Source: Blattamonas nauphoetae
Lineage: Eukaryota > Preaxostyla > Oxymonadida
NCBI GenBank assembly: GCA_033064195.1
Contig: JARBJD010000024.1
Span: 248,001-312,000, forward strand
Length of the DNA: 64,000 nt
Direction of reading: 5' to 3'
In this document: piece by piece, positions 53,201-64,000 of the stretch
How the letters are laid out: each line of letters begins with the position of its first letter
How positions within the stretch are numbered: the stretch's first letter is position 1
Notes under the pieces: generated by a model
The model's database searches: none
What the model was told of the DNA's origin: nothing
What the model saw: only the letters and a program-made list of their open reading frames with translations
Translations under genes and position numbers: made by a program

Positions 53201-56200
53201 CAAGCAGACTTGAAATGAAAGGATGTCAATTTGATGAGAACGTTGCGGGATCAGAACTGAACGAAGAAGAAAAGGGAGACGATGTCGTGCTGAAAGGATT
53301 CTCAAACGACCAGCTCACTCTCAATTACACAGCGATTGAGTCCTTCTCTTCACTCCCCTTCCTCATCGATAATTTCCATCCACGCGTTCCGGCCCCTCAC
53401 ACACTCCACTTTTCCACAGAAGGACTCAACATGACTCTTGCTTGGTCCGCTCCAAACAGACTCTGTGAATCTCGTCTGTCTGAACTCACCCTCCAATTCC
53501 TTCTCGGCTCTCGCCTCCACAACAATGTCCACACTACCATCATCCCTGCTTTCATGTACAACGAAACGATGACTCCATTCTCTCTCAAAAACGCGTCAGT
53601 GAGTGTCACATTGAAATCTGGATCTCTAAACCTCACTCAACTGACCAACGAGGTCTTCTGTTGCATTCTTGCAGCAACCCTTTCACTGGATTCTCTTAGA
53701 CTTTCCTTCTCAGAACTCAAGAACACGGCTTTCTCTGTCGATCAGGATTCATCGCTTTCACTGAGCTCTGTTGTAGTCACATTCGCCAATACAACACTCA
53801 CTCATCATTTCATCGATTCGATTGGACGATCAACACTCTTCAAATCTGTCACCATCGAAACCGATCTCACTCTGAATTCTATCTCTTTTGTGCGACATGT
53901 TCGATCAACAAATGACGGGACCTTCTCTTGGGAATGCATCACATTGAAATCTGTCAATCTCACAACTCAGCCTTTTCTTCGTCTCGAAGGAATGAACACT
54001 CTTCAAATCCAACAAGATAAATCTACTCCAATCAAGAGCATCAACTCTTTGTGTGATGGAAGTTTTCTGTTTGCGAAGACATCAGATGTCACCCTCTCAA
54101 GTCTGAACGTCTCGTCATGTTCCGCCCAGCGCGGTGGTCTCGTCTTTTGCACTTCATGCAACGTGACAGTCAAGGAATCTCAGTTCTCTTCTTGTTCAGC
54201 ACAACACGGCGGAGTGATCTTTCTGGAACTGGAGAATGCGAATCAACACTCATTGAACTTCGGCTCAGGCAACTCTCTCTTCACAAACTGTATGGCCACT
54301 GCGACTGATGAGAATGGAGTGGAAGTCGGGAGAGGAGGTGCAATTTTTGTGAAAGGAACAACAACTGCCGAGACTCCAATCAGTCTAACAACTGCTTATT
54401 TTGAGAAGAACTCGGCAGCATTCGGAAACGATGTTTTTGTTGAAGAATCTGTTCTCGGTGACAAAGGACCTGATCGTCTGAAGGGATCCAAAGGGGCCTC
54501 GTGGAGTGGCTGGCCTCACCTCGAAGTGGAAGGAATCACAAAAGAAGCAAACGAAGTCGAATGGAACCGAATCGCCACTTTCATCGATTTTCCCAGAATT
54601 TTCATCTCGGATATGGGAACCGATAACGACACCTGTCGCTTTTCGTACCGTAGCTGCAAAACTATTGAATATGCATTTCAATATCTCAAAATCTATTATC
54701 CTAACGGCACTGCCTGTCCACGTTCTGCTTATCTGAGCAGCAATTACATCTTTGAACCGATGTATCTGGAAGAAGCAAACATCTTCCTCGAAGCTTCAAA
54801 AGTCGAGCTCAAATCAACAGTTCCGGAAGGGTCAAGCATGTTCACAATCGGGAAGGATACTCGTCTCACAATGCAATACTTCAAATTTCAACTCAAGTCC
54901 AATCATACGCTCGTGTCCGTCACGTCAAGTGAGAGCTGGTTGGAGCTGTCTCGTTGTGAAGTGGTGTTTCAACAAGGGACTTACTCCCAATCTCTCATTT
55001 CATCAGTTGGAAATAGGCTCTCTCTTTCTTCTTGTTACTTTAACGATGGATCCTCGTCACCACAAGTTTCATTCTCTGTCCCACTTATCTCATTCAGTCC
55101 AATGCCATCACACGAGGGAGGACTTGGATCAGCTCCTTTCTCCATCACAGGAAGCTACTTCAGAAATCTGACTCTTCTCAACTCATCAATCATCGTCGTC
55201 GAGACATCAGGCGACGTCACATTCCAGAATATCACCCTCAGACAGATTCAGAGTGACTTGGTTACTGGACAATATGTCTCAGTGAAAGGCCAACATTTCA
55301 AACAACAAATCATTCCTGAGAATTGGGCTCATAGCGATAATATGTACGACCTCGAATTTTATCTCGGTGAGGACACATCTCTCGCTGAGAATCACAAGTG
55401 GAGAAAAGGATCGCTTGTTTATTGGCTGTTCTCGCCTTCGGATGAAATTGTTGTGAACACCCTTCTTTCAGGTACAGTCGATCATCCCAATTGTGGATCA
55501 TCCGTGTTCGAGTGTGCAACACTCGACTCAGCTTTGGAATCGGCCTCTCTCAACTCTCTCGAAGTGATCACTCTCTGGACGGCTTCCTCGCTCGAAAGAA
55601 GGATGACAGTGACTGGAACACGAACAGTTCGATCGTCAAACATCCTTCAACGAGAAGTCTCTGTCTCGCTCGATTCTTCTGTCGAAGTTGCAGGATGATA
55701 TCTCTCCTTCTTCTCCGTCCTGTTCACCTGTGCCAGTTCGTCAGCATTTGCGAATGGCGAGAACACTCGTGCTGATCCCATCTTCGTCATCGAATCAGGT
55801 TCTCTCACGTTGAACTCCTGTTCGCTGTCGTCGTTCACACTCGGCTCGTCACCGCGAATCTCTCACGTCTCTGGGTCGCTCTCGCTGACCTCGTGTGAGT
55901 TCAGTTCGATTGACCGCTTGTCTGGGAAAGGATCAATTCTCTCGACAGCAATGACAAGCGGGATGGGATTGACAATTGATGGTGTGAAATTGTCGTCGAT
56001 GTCTTGCTCGTCAGAATCACCAGCTGTTCTGCTCAATTTCTCATCATTCACACCTCCCGCTCCATTCCCTTCATTTTCTCTGACTAATCTGAGATTTGAA
56101 GGAACAGATGAGCAATTAGCGATGGCTTATTTTGTCGAGATTATTGGTCGGAACATCTCGAACTTCATTTCAGAGGCCGACGAGAGATTCTCGGGATCTT

Positions 56201-58827
56201 ATTCGAGTGAGTCGAATCAGAACCATCTTTGGACCTTCGACGAAGCATTTGACTTGTCCATCTCGCTCATGTTCTATCTTCTGCCACAGGAAGGCCCAGT
56301 TGGGGTTGAGCGGGGAGGATATGACATGAACAGATGTGGATACTCAAATGTGTGGTGCAGCTCAGTTGACCGAGCGGTTTTACGAACCACTGACCGTCTT
56401 CTCTCGGAAATCGTTATTTTGGGCACTTCGGATCTGTCTCTGCCAATGACTCTGACAAACAATATTTCAATCACAAAGGGAGAGGAAGGAGAGATTCTGC
56501 ATGTATCATCGTGTGGATGTCTGACGACTACACCACACCACTCGCTGCTGGTGGAAGAACTGTCGATCACACTGTCGCCAATCCAAACGGCGGAAGCCGT
56601 CATCATCGTCCCGTTTTCGAGTTCTGCGACTCTGAACACAATTGTGGCGAGATCGACCGGAGCAAGTGACGGAACTCTTATTCGTGTGACAGGAGGAAAG
56701 ACAACACTAACAGATTTGGTGATCCGGTTAGAGATGAAGGAGAACACTAATGTAATTGAAGTCCTTGGAGGAAAAGTGAATGTGGACACAGTTCGTGTGG
56801 AGAATGGGATTCCGTTGAACAGTTCGATTGTCTGTATGAAGACAGGAATGTTGAGTGTGTCTGGAGTGTCAATTATTGATGTCTCATCAATTGCGGGTTG
56901 CCTTGTTGATGCATCAGGAACATCAGCTCGTGTGAAAGATATCGCTTTCTCACACATCTCCTTCTCGTCTGCCGCCTTCGTCTTCACCTCGCTCGACTCG
57001 TGTTCCCTTTCGAATGTTTCAATCACTGATTTCTCATCGGCAGCTCTGATTGAAGCGACAAATGTGACTTCACTCGACTTTGAAACTAGTCGATTCTCTG
57101 GGCATGCAAAGTCAACTCCTAAACACAACACAGATCTCTCGGAGATGTGTTCGTGGACGAACTCTGTTATAACCATAAACAATTGCTCCTCGTCTTTTCA
57201 CTCAGTCGAAATGAAGCATCTTCCACAAGGAGCAGTATCAATGGTTGGAGGTGAGATGACTCTGACTGGCTGCATCTTCCATGACAACACTCCATCGAAC
57301 ACTGACTTCCCTTCTCTTCGTCGGAATCTGTTCTGTTCGGATGGGAAAGTGTTGATTGAGACGATTGGAGGGGGAGATGGTCTTTCGTCACCTCATCATT
57401 GGATCTCGACGAACAACTGCTCTGTCGAGAAGGAAGATAAGCTCCTTCCTGCTCCTTTCTTCGTCCCAACTCTCTCGTCAACCAAATCAACCTCCACGTT
57501 TAACAGGAAAGCAAAGATGTTTGAGATTGTGTTGAAAGGGGAAACATTCATCCCGTGTGGTCTGTCTCTCGAAGTGTTTGAAGGGATCGTGCTCTCCGAA
57601 ACAGAATTCACGGAAGGCAAACACATTTTGGTGGAGTTGGATCCATCCAAAATGACATCATGGAAGGAAGACACAATCGAACTGTCTCTCCATCAGTCAT
57701 CGCTCAATTCTTTGAACACGAAACACGATCTCCAATGCCGTGTGCTGTTCGGAGAGAGTGGAAAGACAGACTCGTTCTCGCTGACAGGATTGAAAGGAAC
57801 CATGTCGCAGGGTGGTCGAGTTGTGTCGATTGTGATTCCGATTGTCTGCTCTGTCATTCTCATCCTCGTCTTTCTGATCGTCGTGCTTGTTCTGATATGT
57901 CGACGTCAACAAAAGAAGAAGGAAGAAAAGCCAAAAGAGATGAGCGAGCTGGACGAAATACAAATCGAATTGAAAGAAGGGGAACTGGAGAACAACTCAA
58001 CAATCAAACCAATCCTGGACACATCAAACATGACACTCCTTCCCAACTCTTTCAACATGATCAGCAATGGCGTCGCGCAGGACCAACCACAATTCTCGTC
58101 TTTTCAACAAACGTTCGTTGAACAAGTCGAAGTGTTGAAATGCGAAGGCGAGCCAGCTGTTACTCATGTGGATGCAAGTCACACACTTTACTCTGCACTT
58201 CACGTTGAAAAGAGAAGCGATCTGCCGAAGATGGAGATCAGAAGACAGTTGGTGGCTGGATTGGAGAGAATTGTTCAATACAATCCTTTCAGCGACGTCC
58301 TCACCCAACTCTCATCGCACTGGATCCTCTTCGACTCTTCTGGTTCTGTCTGCCTGAAATTGGATCAGAACTTGAATGAAACGGATTTAACAGAGCAGCA
58401 GATTGCGAATCAAAAAAAGATGAAAGAAGAGGATCGTCGTTGGAGTGCGCCTGAACAGATTGATGAAGAGGACAGAGACCAAAACAAGGACGAGAAAGAA
58501 CCACAAACAGTCACATACGATCCTCTGAAGGCGTCAGTTTTTAGGCTTGGCCTCGTCTTGTGGGAACTGGAGACTGGTCTTGTGCCGTTTGGGGAGTTGG
58601 ATGCAGTGAATGCGAGTCGCCAAGTGAAAGGAGGCCAACTCCCTCTGATCTCGAATTGGGAAGACACTTCGCTGGCATCGCTTGTTGCTGAGTGTCTCTC
58701 CTTCGATCCAGACGAACGCCCCTCTCTCTCCACACTAACCACTCACTTCTCCTCCTTCACACTCAACCCATCAGACACTCTTCCCGTCCAACAACAACCG
58801 GTCGTGTCCACCGCTGTCATTGGCTGA
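50266..58827 (+). CDS. Second giant beta-helix receptor-like pseudokinase with one in-frame TGA
   Basis: ATG 50266 begins a signal peptide (MFILLIFLSISLVSLP). The frame is open to TGA at 55696-55698 and then, in the same frame, from 55699 to the stop at 58825-58827, so 2,854 codons are interrupted once. No GT/AG pair of matching phase was found that would splice the TGA out. The ectodomain is a long beta-helix with several Cys-bearing module starts (CRFSYRSCKTIEYA, CGSSVFECATLDSA, CGYSNVWCSSVDRA). A membrane span lies at about 57817-57903 (IVIPIVCSVILILVFLIVVL). The tail has kinase C-lobe features only: LSSHWILFD for the HRD loop, RRWSAPEQI, ASVFRLGLVLWELETGLVPF and DERPSLSTL. Same architecture as the gene at 40115; likely paralogues. 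Confidence 0.8.
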
Positions 58828-59534
58828 CTGATCTTGATGACAACATCACTTCACTTCTCTTCTACACGTCAAAACGTCTTCATTCGAACATTAATTTATT
58901 ACCTCGTCTCTTTCTCTTCCGTTCGCACATCCAAATGTGACTTGACACTCTCCGTCCCCGTTCAATCATTCATCTCTACCACTTCATTCTGAGACAGCGT
59001 CTCAGATCATCTTCCTTCGAACCACTGACGGGTCCATCTGGATTGTGATTTCGTTCATCTCACCCGGAACGAAAGGACAGTCCAACGAACAGTCCCTCCC
59101 GTCTCTGCCTGACATCAACCTTGTCTCCACCTCTTCAGTTCTTCCGATCAGGCAATATTCAGTGATCGACTACTCGTTGAACGACCCTCGTTCTGCTTGG
59201 CACACTATATCCTTCTCCTGCGTTTTATCTCTCTTAAGTGGCACTTCGAATCTATCATTCATCCACCTCTCGTCCATCGACGTTCAGATGGGCGATTGTT
59301 TCCTATGTTTTCTGGTTCATCCCAATTTGACTTGTGTCTCGTCAATTTATCATTTTATCGACTCAGGAGGTTGGATTTCTTAGCTTTTCCATTTCACACA
59401 CCTTTTGAGAGACAAAAGATTTTTTTGAAAAAAAACGTTGATGATATTGTTTCTGTCGTGTTTCTGTCAAGTTTTCAAAAACAGCCGATGTTTTCGATTT
59501 GAATGGGGCGATCACATCTCACTGTCTCATCTGA
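58828..59534. other. Intergenic; one unassigned open frame
   Basis: A plus frame at 59045-59383 (starting with GTG, extendable upstream to about 58993) reads SFISPGTKGQSNEQSLPSLP and onwards. I recognise nothing in it and no relative is in the window. The rest is AT-rich spacer upstream of the family B gene. Confidence 0.3.
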
Positions 59535-61843
59535 ATGGAGCCCGAACAGGATGATCATTCCTCCGACAATTTATCTCCTATTTCGAAGAAAAATAAGACC
59601 GTATCAGCTGTTACTCAGACGATTCAACAAGAATCTGAACCGAATCATAAAGTTTGTTTTTATTTTTCGATTAACCATCCAATGAACTTAGAATCAGTTT
59701 CTATCTCTTCTTCATATGTTGTCTGGGCCGCATCCCGGTTTACGCTTGACTACGTTGAAAAGCCTGCTCGAAATGGCAACTCGTTTGCAGCCTCACTCAT
59801 TCTCTCATCCTTTGACAAATCAGAATCACCAGATTTGATAGATTTGATGATTGAGCTGGAATGTATTCAATGCTTAGCGAACTTCTGTGACTTGTCCAAG
59901 CCGTCTGAGTGTACGGTTTGTTCTTCCATCGATCGTCACAATGTTCCTCTCAGGAAGATCTTCCGAAACTCATTCTTCTTCTCCGTATCCTCCTTTCATC
60001 CTTGAATATATTTTGCATCGTCTTCATAGTTCGTTCATCGTCGGTTATATGGATGGACATTGCTCAATCGTCGATCACAACGTTCATGCTTCATTGTCTC
60101 TTCGACTGCACATCGGAAGAAATCCTGCGAACTGTGTCGTTATCTTTCTACATTTTCATTTTCTCCCCTGTAGATTGGATCATGTCTCCAAATCTTAAGC
60201 TCAGATTCCAATGCCTCTCAGACTCTTTTTGCCTCTAGCGAAACCCTCATGAAAGAGATATTTCTGAAATTTGAACGAAATCCACCATCATCTGTTGTTT
60301 TAAAAGTGTTGGCTCAGATGGTTTTCTCGCCATGTCTGGGATTCGCCACACTTTCCCTCTCGACATTTTCACAGCTGTCAATGACCTCCATACATGCAAT
60401 CTCCTTTCTTTCTCAGTTTGAGATGCCATTGCGACGACGTACTGACTCTTCTCCTCAAAATCTTTTCCCAAAGCAACTTTGCCAAACAATCTGCAACAAG
60501 CTCAGAAAAGATGACGAATTTCAGTCAATGGAGCCCATTGCTTCAGCGTATCTTGTTTTTTCCCTTTATCTGTCCACTTACTCTCAGAATGCCCTTCATT
60601 TTGCCGGGGACGGTACTTCTAAGCAATTTGTTCTACCAATTCACTAATTCCCTTAACTCGGATGTATCCCATTCTTTGTCATCATTATCATGCTCAGTTC
60701 GTGATCGACAACGATCTTATCCCCTTTGCAAAGCAATTAATTGATACCTTCTGCTTCGTCCATTCTGTCGACTCAACACCTCTTGAACAGTGGCATATCA
60801 AGGAAATTCTTAACATCTGCTGGGATCTCGTGACATGCAGTCTGAAAGAACGATCCCATATTCTCTTTCCAGTCGTCGAATCGGCTTTCGATGACATTGA
60901 GACAATGATCACACTTCTCGTCAGAACGCGACGAAAGTTCAAAGACTCTGAAGCGATGAGCGATATCGCCTTTCTCGTCCAATTTGTGAAGCGGTGTGGT
61001 GTCGTGATCACTCCACTCCTTGAACGCCGTGTTCTTGCCAGAATCTTCTCCGTCCAACCACCACACACTGTCCCACTGTCGAACGCGCTCTTCCACTACC
61101 ATCTGATTTCATTGATCACTCTTTTCCTCCACTCACATTCCAAAAACGGGAGACATTCCAAGAACAAAACCAGCACTTCATCTCTTCTCGTAGAAAATGT
61201 TGTGGAAGTCGCTAAATCTTATCTTGTCTTCATCCTTCCGAAAGTCGGTTGTCTGGGGTTGGACAAGGGCAACAAACGGAGACTTGCAATGACTATCACA
61301 GAACTTATCCAGAAACTCATTGGTCTGGAACAATACGAGGCAAAGCAAGGGCGTCATTTGATCACAGAACGAGAAGTTTGGGAAGTGACATGGATGACGG
61401 AAATCGAAGACGAGAAGACGCTCGGGTCACGTCTCGAAGACATGAACAAGCGAGATGGGACAATGAGACAAAAGAAAAAAGAAAGATGGGGACACCGAAG
61501 AAGAAAACTTGGCGATCGTGGGCTAGATGATGCGATCGAAGCCAAAATGACGACCACAGAAGACCCGGAAGACGACAACGTACTCGAAGCGATTTATTCG
61601 ATGGCGAAGAAAGAGGGCATGAATTATGACTTTATTGATGAGGATGACTCTGATTCGTCTGATTCATCAGACTCATCGGATTCGTCCGATTCATCAGACT
61701 CATCGGATTCGTCCGATTCGTCGACTTCTTCTGATTCGTCGACTTCTTCTGATTCGTCGACTTCTTCTGATTCGTCCGACTCGTCGACTTCTTCTGATTC
61801 GTCTGATTCTTCAGATTCTTCTGATTCTTCAGACTATTGGTAA
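59535..61843 (+). CDS. Family B helical protein, five exons, about 713 aa, Ser/Asp-rich tail
   Basis: Exons 59535-59915, 59954-60183, 60239-60376, 60417-60663 and 60698-61843 join in phase to 2,142 bases. The introns are 38, 55, 40 and 34 bp. Intron 2 (GTCTCC to CTCTAG) has a weak donor and is the least certain. The protein begins MEPEQDDHSSDNLSPISKKN and consists of Leu-rich helices suggestive of HEAT/ARM repeats. Its charged region REVWEVTWMTEIEDEK and RGLDDAIEAKM parallels the family B gene at 14.8-17 kb and the RMEGIEDVIE hallmark of family A. The last 60 residues are repeats of Ser, Ser/Thr and Asp. No signal peptide, membrane span or catalytic motif. Function unknown. Confidence 0.75.
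61640..61836 (+). repeat. Ser/Asp codon repeat at the end of the family B gene
   Basis: Tandem TCxGAT/TCx triplets, period mostly 9 to 15 bp, encoding SDSSDSS and STSSDSS. A poly-acidic, potentially phosphorylated tail comparable in position to the GSEDDDE tail at 39.8 kb. Confidence 0.8.
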
Positions 61844-62218
61844 TTCGCATCACTCACAGTTCATGATACTGAACTAAAAATCACCCACTGTTCATTCTTT
61901 TCATATTCACGTCATTTAATTCTCATTCATAATAGACTGCTTGTGGATAATGTCTGTGTAAAACTTCACTGTTGGTTCGCACCAAGATATTCGAAGGCAG
62001 TCGAAGGGCACGACTTCACGAAGATGCCATCCACGGATTTTGACAAACAGATTTCACGATTCAAGTGGTCTTTTCGGTTTTACTGAAGTGAACAAAAGAA
62101 TGACATGACAGAGGGTTCGATAGGAGCCAGATTTCCATCTCAATTCGACGAATCGAACAATCAATGGAAATCCGAAAATGAAGAGAGAACAATCATGGAG
62201 AATACGGGTGTCTCATCC
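61844..62218. other. Convergent intergenic region
   Basis: 375 bases between the convergent 3' ends of the family B gene and the right-edge gene. AT-rich at first; no ORF of interest. Confidence 0.5.
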
Positions 62219-64000
62219 CTAGGGACGAGTACTCCGAATGTTTGGGCAGTTCATCACTGCCCTGAATCGGAGCTTGGAGTGAAACTTCAGAGGAGCCGAT
62301 GCGAAGAGATCCTCACAGCCCTCCTCAACCATAATGCGGACAATGAGATCCTTGAGCCGTTTCTTCCAGGGACAGATTCCCCGATTCATTTCGTTGGCGA
62401 AGGAGGACATGATTCTGTTTGTTCCTCGAACTGTGGGAAAGGTTAGACCGAGTTGAATGAGAGATGAAGTGATGAAGCGGCACTGGGGCTCACTCAGATC
62501 TGGTGTATCAAGTTTGTGGATTCCACTGTCGACGACGTCGTGCAGAAACTCTGTGTGATGATTCACCCTCCTTCGTTTCGAGATAACAACCAGAATTTCG
62601 GAGAGGAGAGGGAGGAGTACATGAAACATGGACGACAACTCCAACTGGGACCCCTCAACACACATTTGAAGTATCTTAATGACCTGTTTGTGAAGCTTGA
62701 TCGAGTGGTGGTTTCGGATCAGATGGGTCGCTTTCTCGACAACTCCCACAAACAGGTGTGGTTCAAGATGACGTTTCTTGTTGCAGAAATCTTGTTTAGA
62801 AAGCAACCAGAAGCAGAAATCAAGACTTTTGAGTGATTTACATCGTGGAATTGCTTTGAACATCTTCCATGCTAGATCAACTGGGAGCTGGATGTTGGTT
62901 GGAAATGAACGCAATCGAAGTGCCAAGATTGGTCTTGGGTTTTCCTCTTGGACGAAATCTGAAACCAAATCGAGGAAAGCATCCTTCACAAATTGGTGTC
63001 GTGTTTTGAGGAAGTGCGATCTCCAACTATAGCGAAGGTCGCAGTTACTTGTGACAGAAAAGTGAAGGTCAGAGAGATTCTGCAAATATGAGCGGATGGA
63101 CTCGATCCGAAGTTGGGATGGACGAGATGGGTCTGGAAGAAGGATTTCCATCTCCTCTTTAATGGAATTGTGCTTGCATTCATGTTTAGAGTCATTTAAA
63201 CCTTCATTATGAGACAGGATCATCTGAAGGATGGACGAAGTGTCTTCGTCAGACATGAATTGTGTGAGACGGAGGAGATTTCGGCGAAAGCTGGTCGACA
63301 GAAAGACTTGGTATTCTGAATTATTGTAGAGGGAAATATGTTCGAGAATAGTCTGGTGGGACACATTTTGTTGAAGAAAGAGAAGAAGAGAGGCTCGAAG
63401 AGGTAATTCTTTTGGGAGGATGGATACGCAGTTCAGGACAGTTGAGATGAAGAAGAGAGATGAAAAGGGAAGAACATAAGTTGTGTAGGGACGTAATGAG
63501 TCGCGAAATGATTCTGACATCATGAGTTTTTCAAGAGATTCTGCAAGAGATTTGTGGGTTGTTGGGATTGTCTTGCACCGATCCAATATCATCTTATCAA
63601 ACAAACAAGGAGGAGTAGGATCACAGTTGTGAAGCAGACAGTTCACATTTTCCGGAGTTATTCCCATGATAGAGGCAAGAATCGAGACGAGAGTTTCTTT
63701 TAGAGAATCAATATCAGATGCCAAAAGAGCGAGGATGGATGTGACAAAAGCAGGAGAAACGAACAGAGATGGTTGTGGGGTTGATTGTTCATCTGAGAAA
63801 AGCTGGGCTGAAGCATGAGCGATCACATCTGCTGTTTCCGAGAGGAGAGGGAGGAGAGCGTGAAACATGGATGGTAATCCCAATTGATCCCAGTTCACAC
63901 ATTTCTGAAGTGTCGTAAAAACCTGTTTGTAAGTCTGTATCGACAGGTCGTTTCGGATCAGATGGGCCGCTTTCTCGACAACCCCCACAAACATGTGCAG
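62219..64000 (-). CDS. 3' part of a large helical protein with a 413-codon internal repeat
   Basis: The minus-strand frame enters from the right edge (at least 591 codons) and stops at 62219. It is helical throughout, with Leu/Ser-rich segments compatible with a HEAT-like solenoid, and has no enzyme motif, membrane span or low-complexity tail. A block at the right edge (FVGVVEKAAHLIRNDLSI, SMFHALLPLLSE) recurs exactly 1,239 bases (413 codons) downstream in the gene (FVGVVEKATHLIRNHHSI, SMFHVLLPLLSE) with high DNA similarity over about 170 bases. This indicates internal tandem duplication of a long unit. The start lies outside the window. No intron is needed in the visible part. Confidence 0.78.
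   Translation of the reverse strand: MHMFVGVVEKAAHLIRNDLSIQTYKQVFTTLQKCVNWDQLGLPSMFHALLPLLSETADVIAHASAQLFSDEQSTPQPSLFVSPAFVTSILALLASDIDSLKETLVSILASIMGITPENVNCLLHNCDPTPPCLFDKMILDRCKTIPTTHKSLAESLEKLMMSESFRDSLRPYTTYVLPFSSLFFISTVLNCVSILPKELPLRASLLLFLQQNVSHQTILEHISLYNNSEYQVFLSTSFRRNLLRLTQFMSDEDTSSILQMILSHNEGLNDSKHECKHNSIKEEMEILLPDPSRPSQLRIESIRSYLQNLSDLHFSVTSNCDLRYSWRSHFLKTRHQFVKDAFLDLVSDFVQEENPRPILALRLRSFPTNIQLPVDLAWKMFKAIPRCKSLKSLDFCFWLLSKQDFCNKKRHLEPHLFVGVVEKATHLIRNHHSIKLHKQVIKILQMCVEGSQLELSSMFHVLLPLLSEILVVISKRRRVNHHTEFLHDVVDSGIHKLDTPDLSEPQCRFITSSLIQLGLTFPTVRGTNRIMSSFANEMNRGICPWKKRLKDLIVRIMVEEGCEDLFASAPLKFHSKLRFRAVMNCPNIRSTRP

Noticed and set aside
55696-55698. In-frame TGA of the second giant gene explained by an intron
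   Set aside because: The GT donors before it (phase 0) do not match the AG acceptors after it (needing phase 1 or 2), so no splice restores the frame.
1-64000. tRNA, rRNA, CRISPR, telomeric repeats, retroelement reverse transcriptase
   Set aside because: No cloverleaf with a T-loop consensus, no rRNA core sequence, no spaced palindromic repeats, no telomere-like short repeat and no YxDD-type motif in a plausible frame was found on reading either strand.

Overview
The window looks like nuclear DNA of a metamonad protist, most likely an oxymonad of the Blattamonas/Streblomastix kind. This is an inference. The basis is the very short GT-AG introns (30 to about 60 bp, a few longer), genes packed on both strands, giant surface proteins built of right-handed beta-helix repeats with one membrane span and a degenerate kinase tail, a cathepsin B-like protease with a signal peptide, and a large local family of helical (HEAT-like) proteins. 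No bacterial operon or Shine-Dalgarno logic is visible.

Layout. 1-7.5 kb: one beta-helix/Ig-like-module surface protein gene, cut by a 486-bp MITE (135-620) and by a 4.8-kb insert with inverted-repeat ends (about 2088-6912). 7.5-14.7 kb: decayed DNA with three broken copies of 'family A', one of them split by a 1.57-kb foldback element with 735-bp, nearly identical arms (12682-14249). 14.8-17.6 kb: a six-exon helical protein ('family B') and a three-exon CK1-like pseudokinase, head to head. 17.7-36.6 kb: the family A array (A1-A6), with G-rich 38-bp minisatellites, a repeated 3' segment ('R'), beta-helix gene fragments, and a 3.06-kb TIR element sitting in copy A2 and carrying a decayed coiled-coil gene. 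36.6-39.1 kb: gene-poor, with a pair of inverted repeats and a second, equally long MITE copy. 39.2-64 kb: gene-rich. It holds a family A/B-like C-terminal fragment, a 2,277-aa beta-helix receptor-like pseudokinase, a cathepsin B-like protease, a coiled-coil/SPRY-like protein, a second giant receptor-like pseudokinase with a single in-frame TGA, a five-exon family B protein with a Ser/Asp tail, and the 3' part of a further large helical protein.

How the parts relate. Family A (about 355-430 aa) and family B (about 620-715 aa) share the end of their C-terminal region, so A looks like a shortened, locally amplified derivative of B. Six family A copies carry one upstream motif (consensus ACCCATAACGAGT or a one- or two-base variant) at a fixed 22-23 bp from the start codon, which is the best candidate for an unrecognised core promoter or regulator site. 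The array shows birth and death at several stages: intact genes, genes split by transposons with identifiable target-site duplications, and truncated relics. The giant beta-helix proteins probably sit at the cell surface or in endomembranes with the pseudokinase in the cytosol. No function for family A or B can be read from the sequence. I saw no rRNA, tRNA, CRISPR, reverse transcriptase or recognisable transposase.
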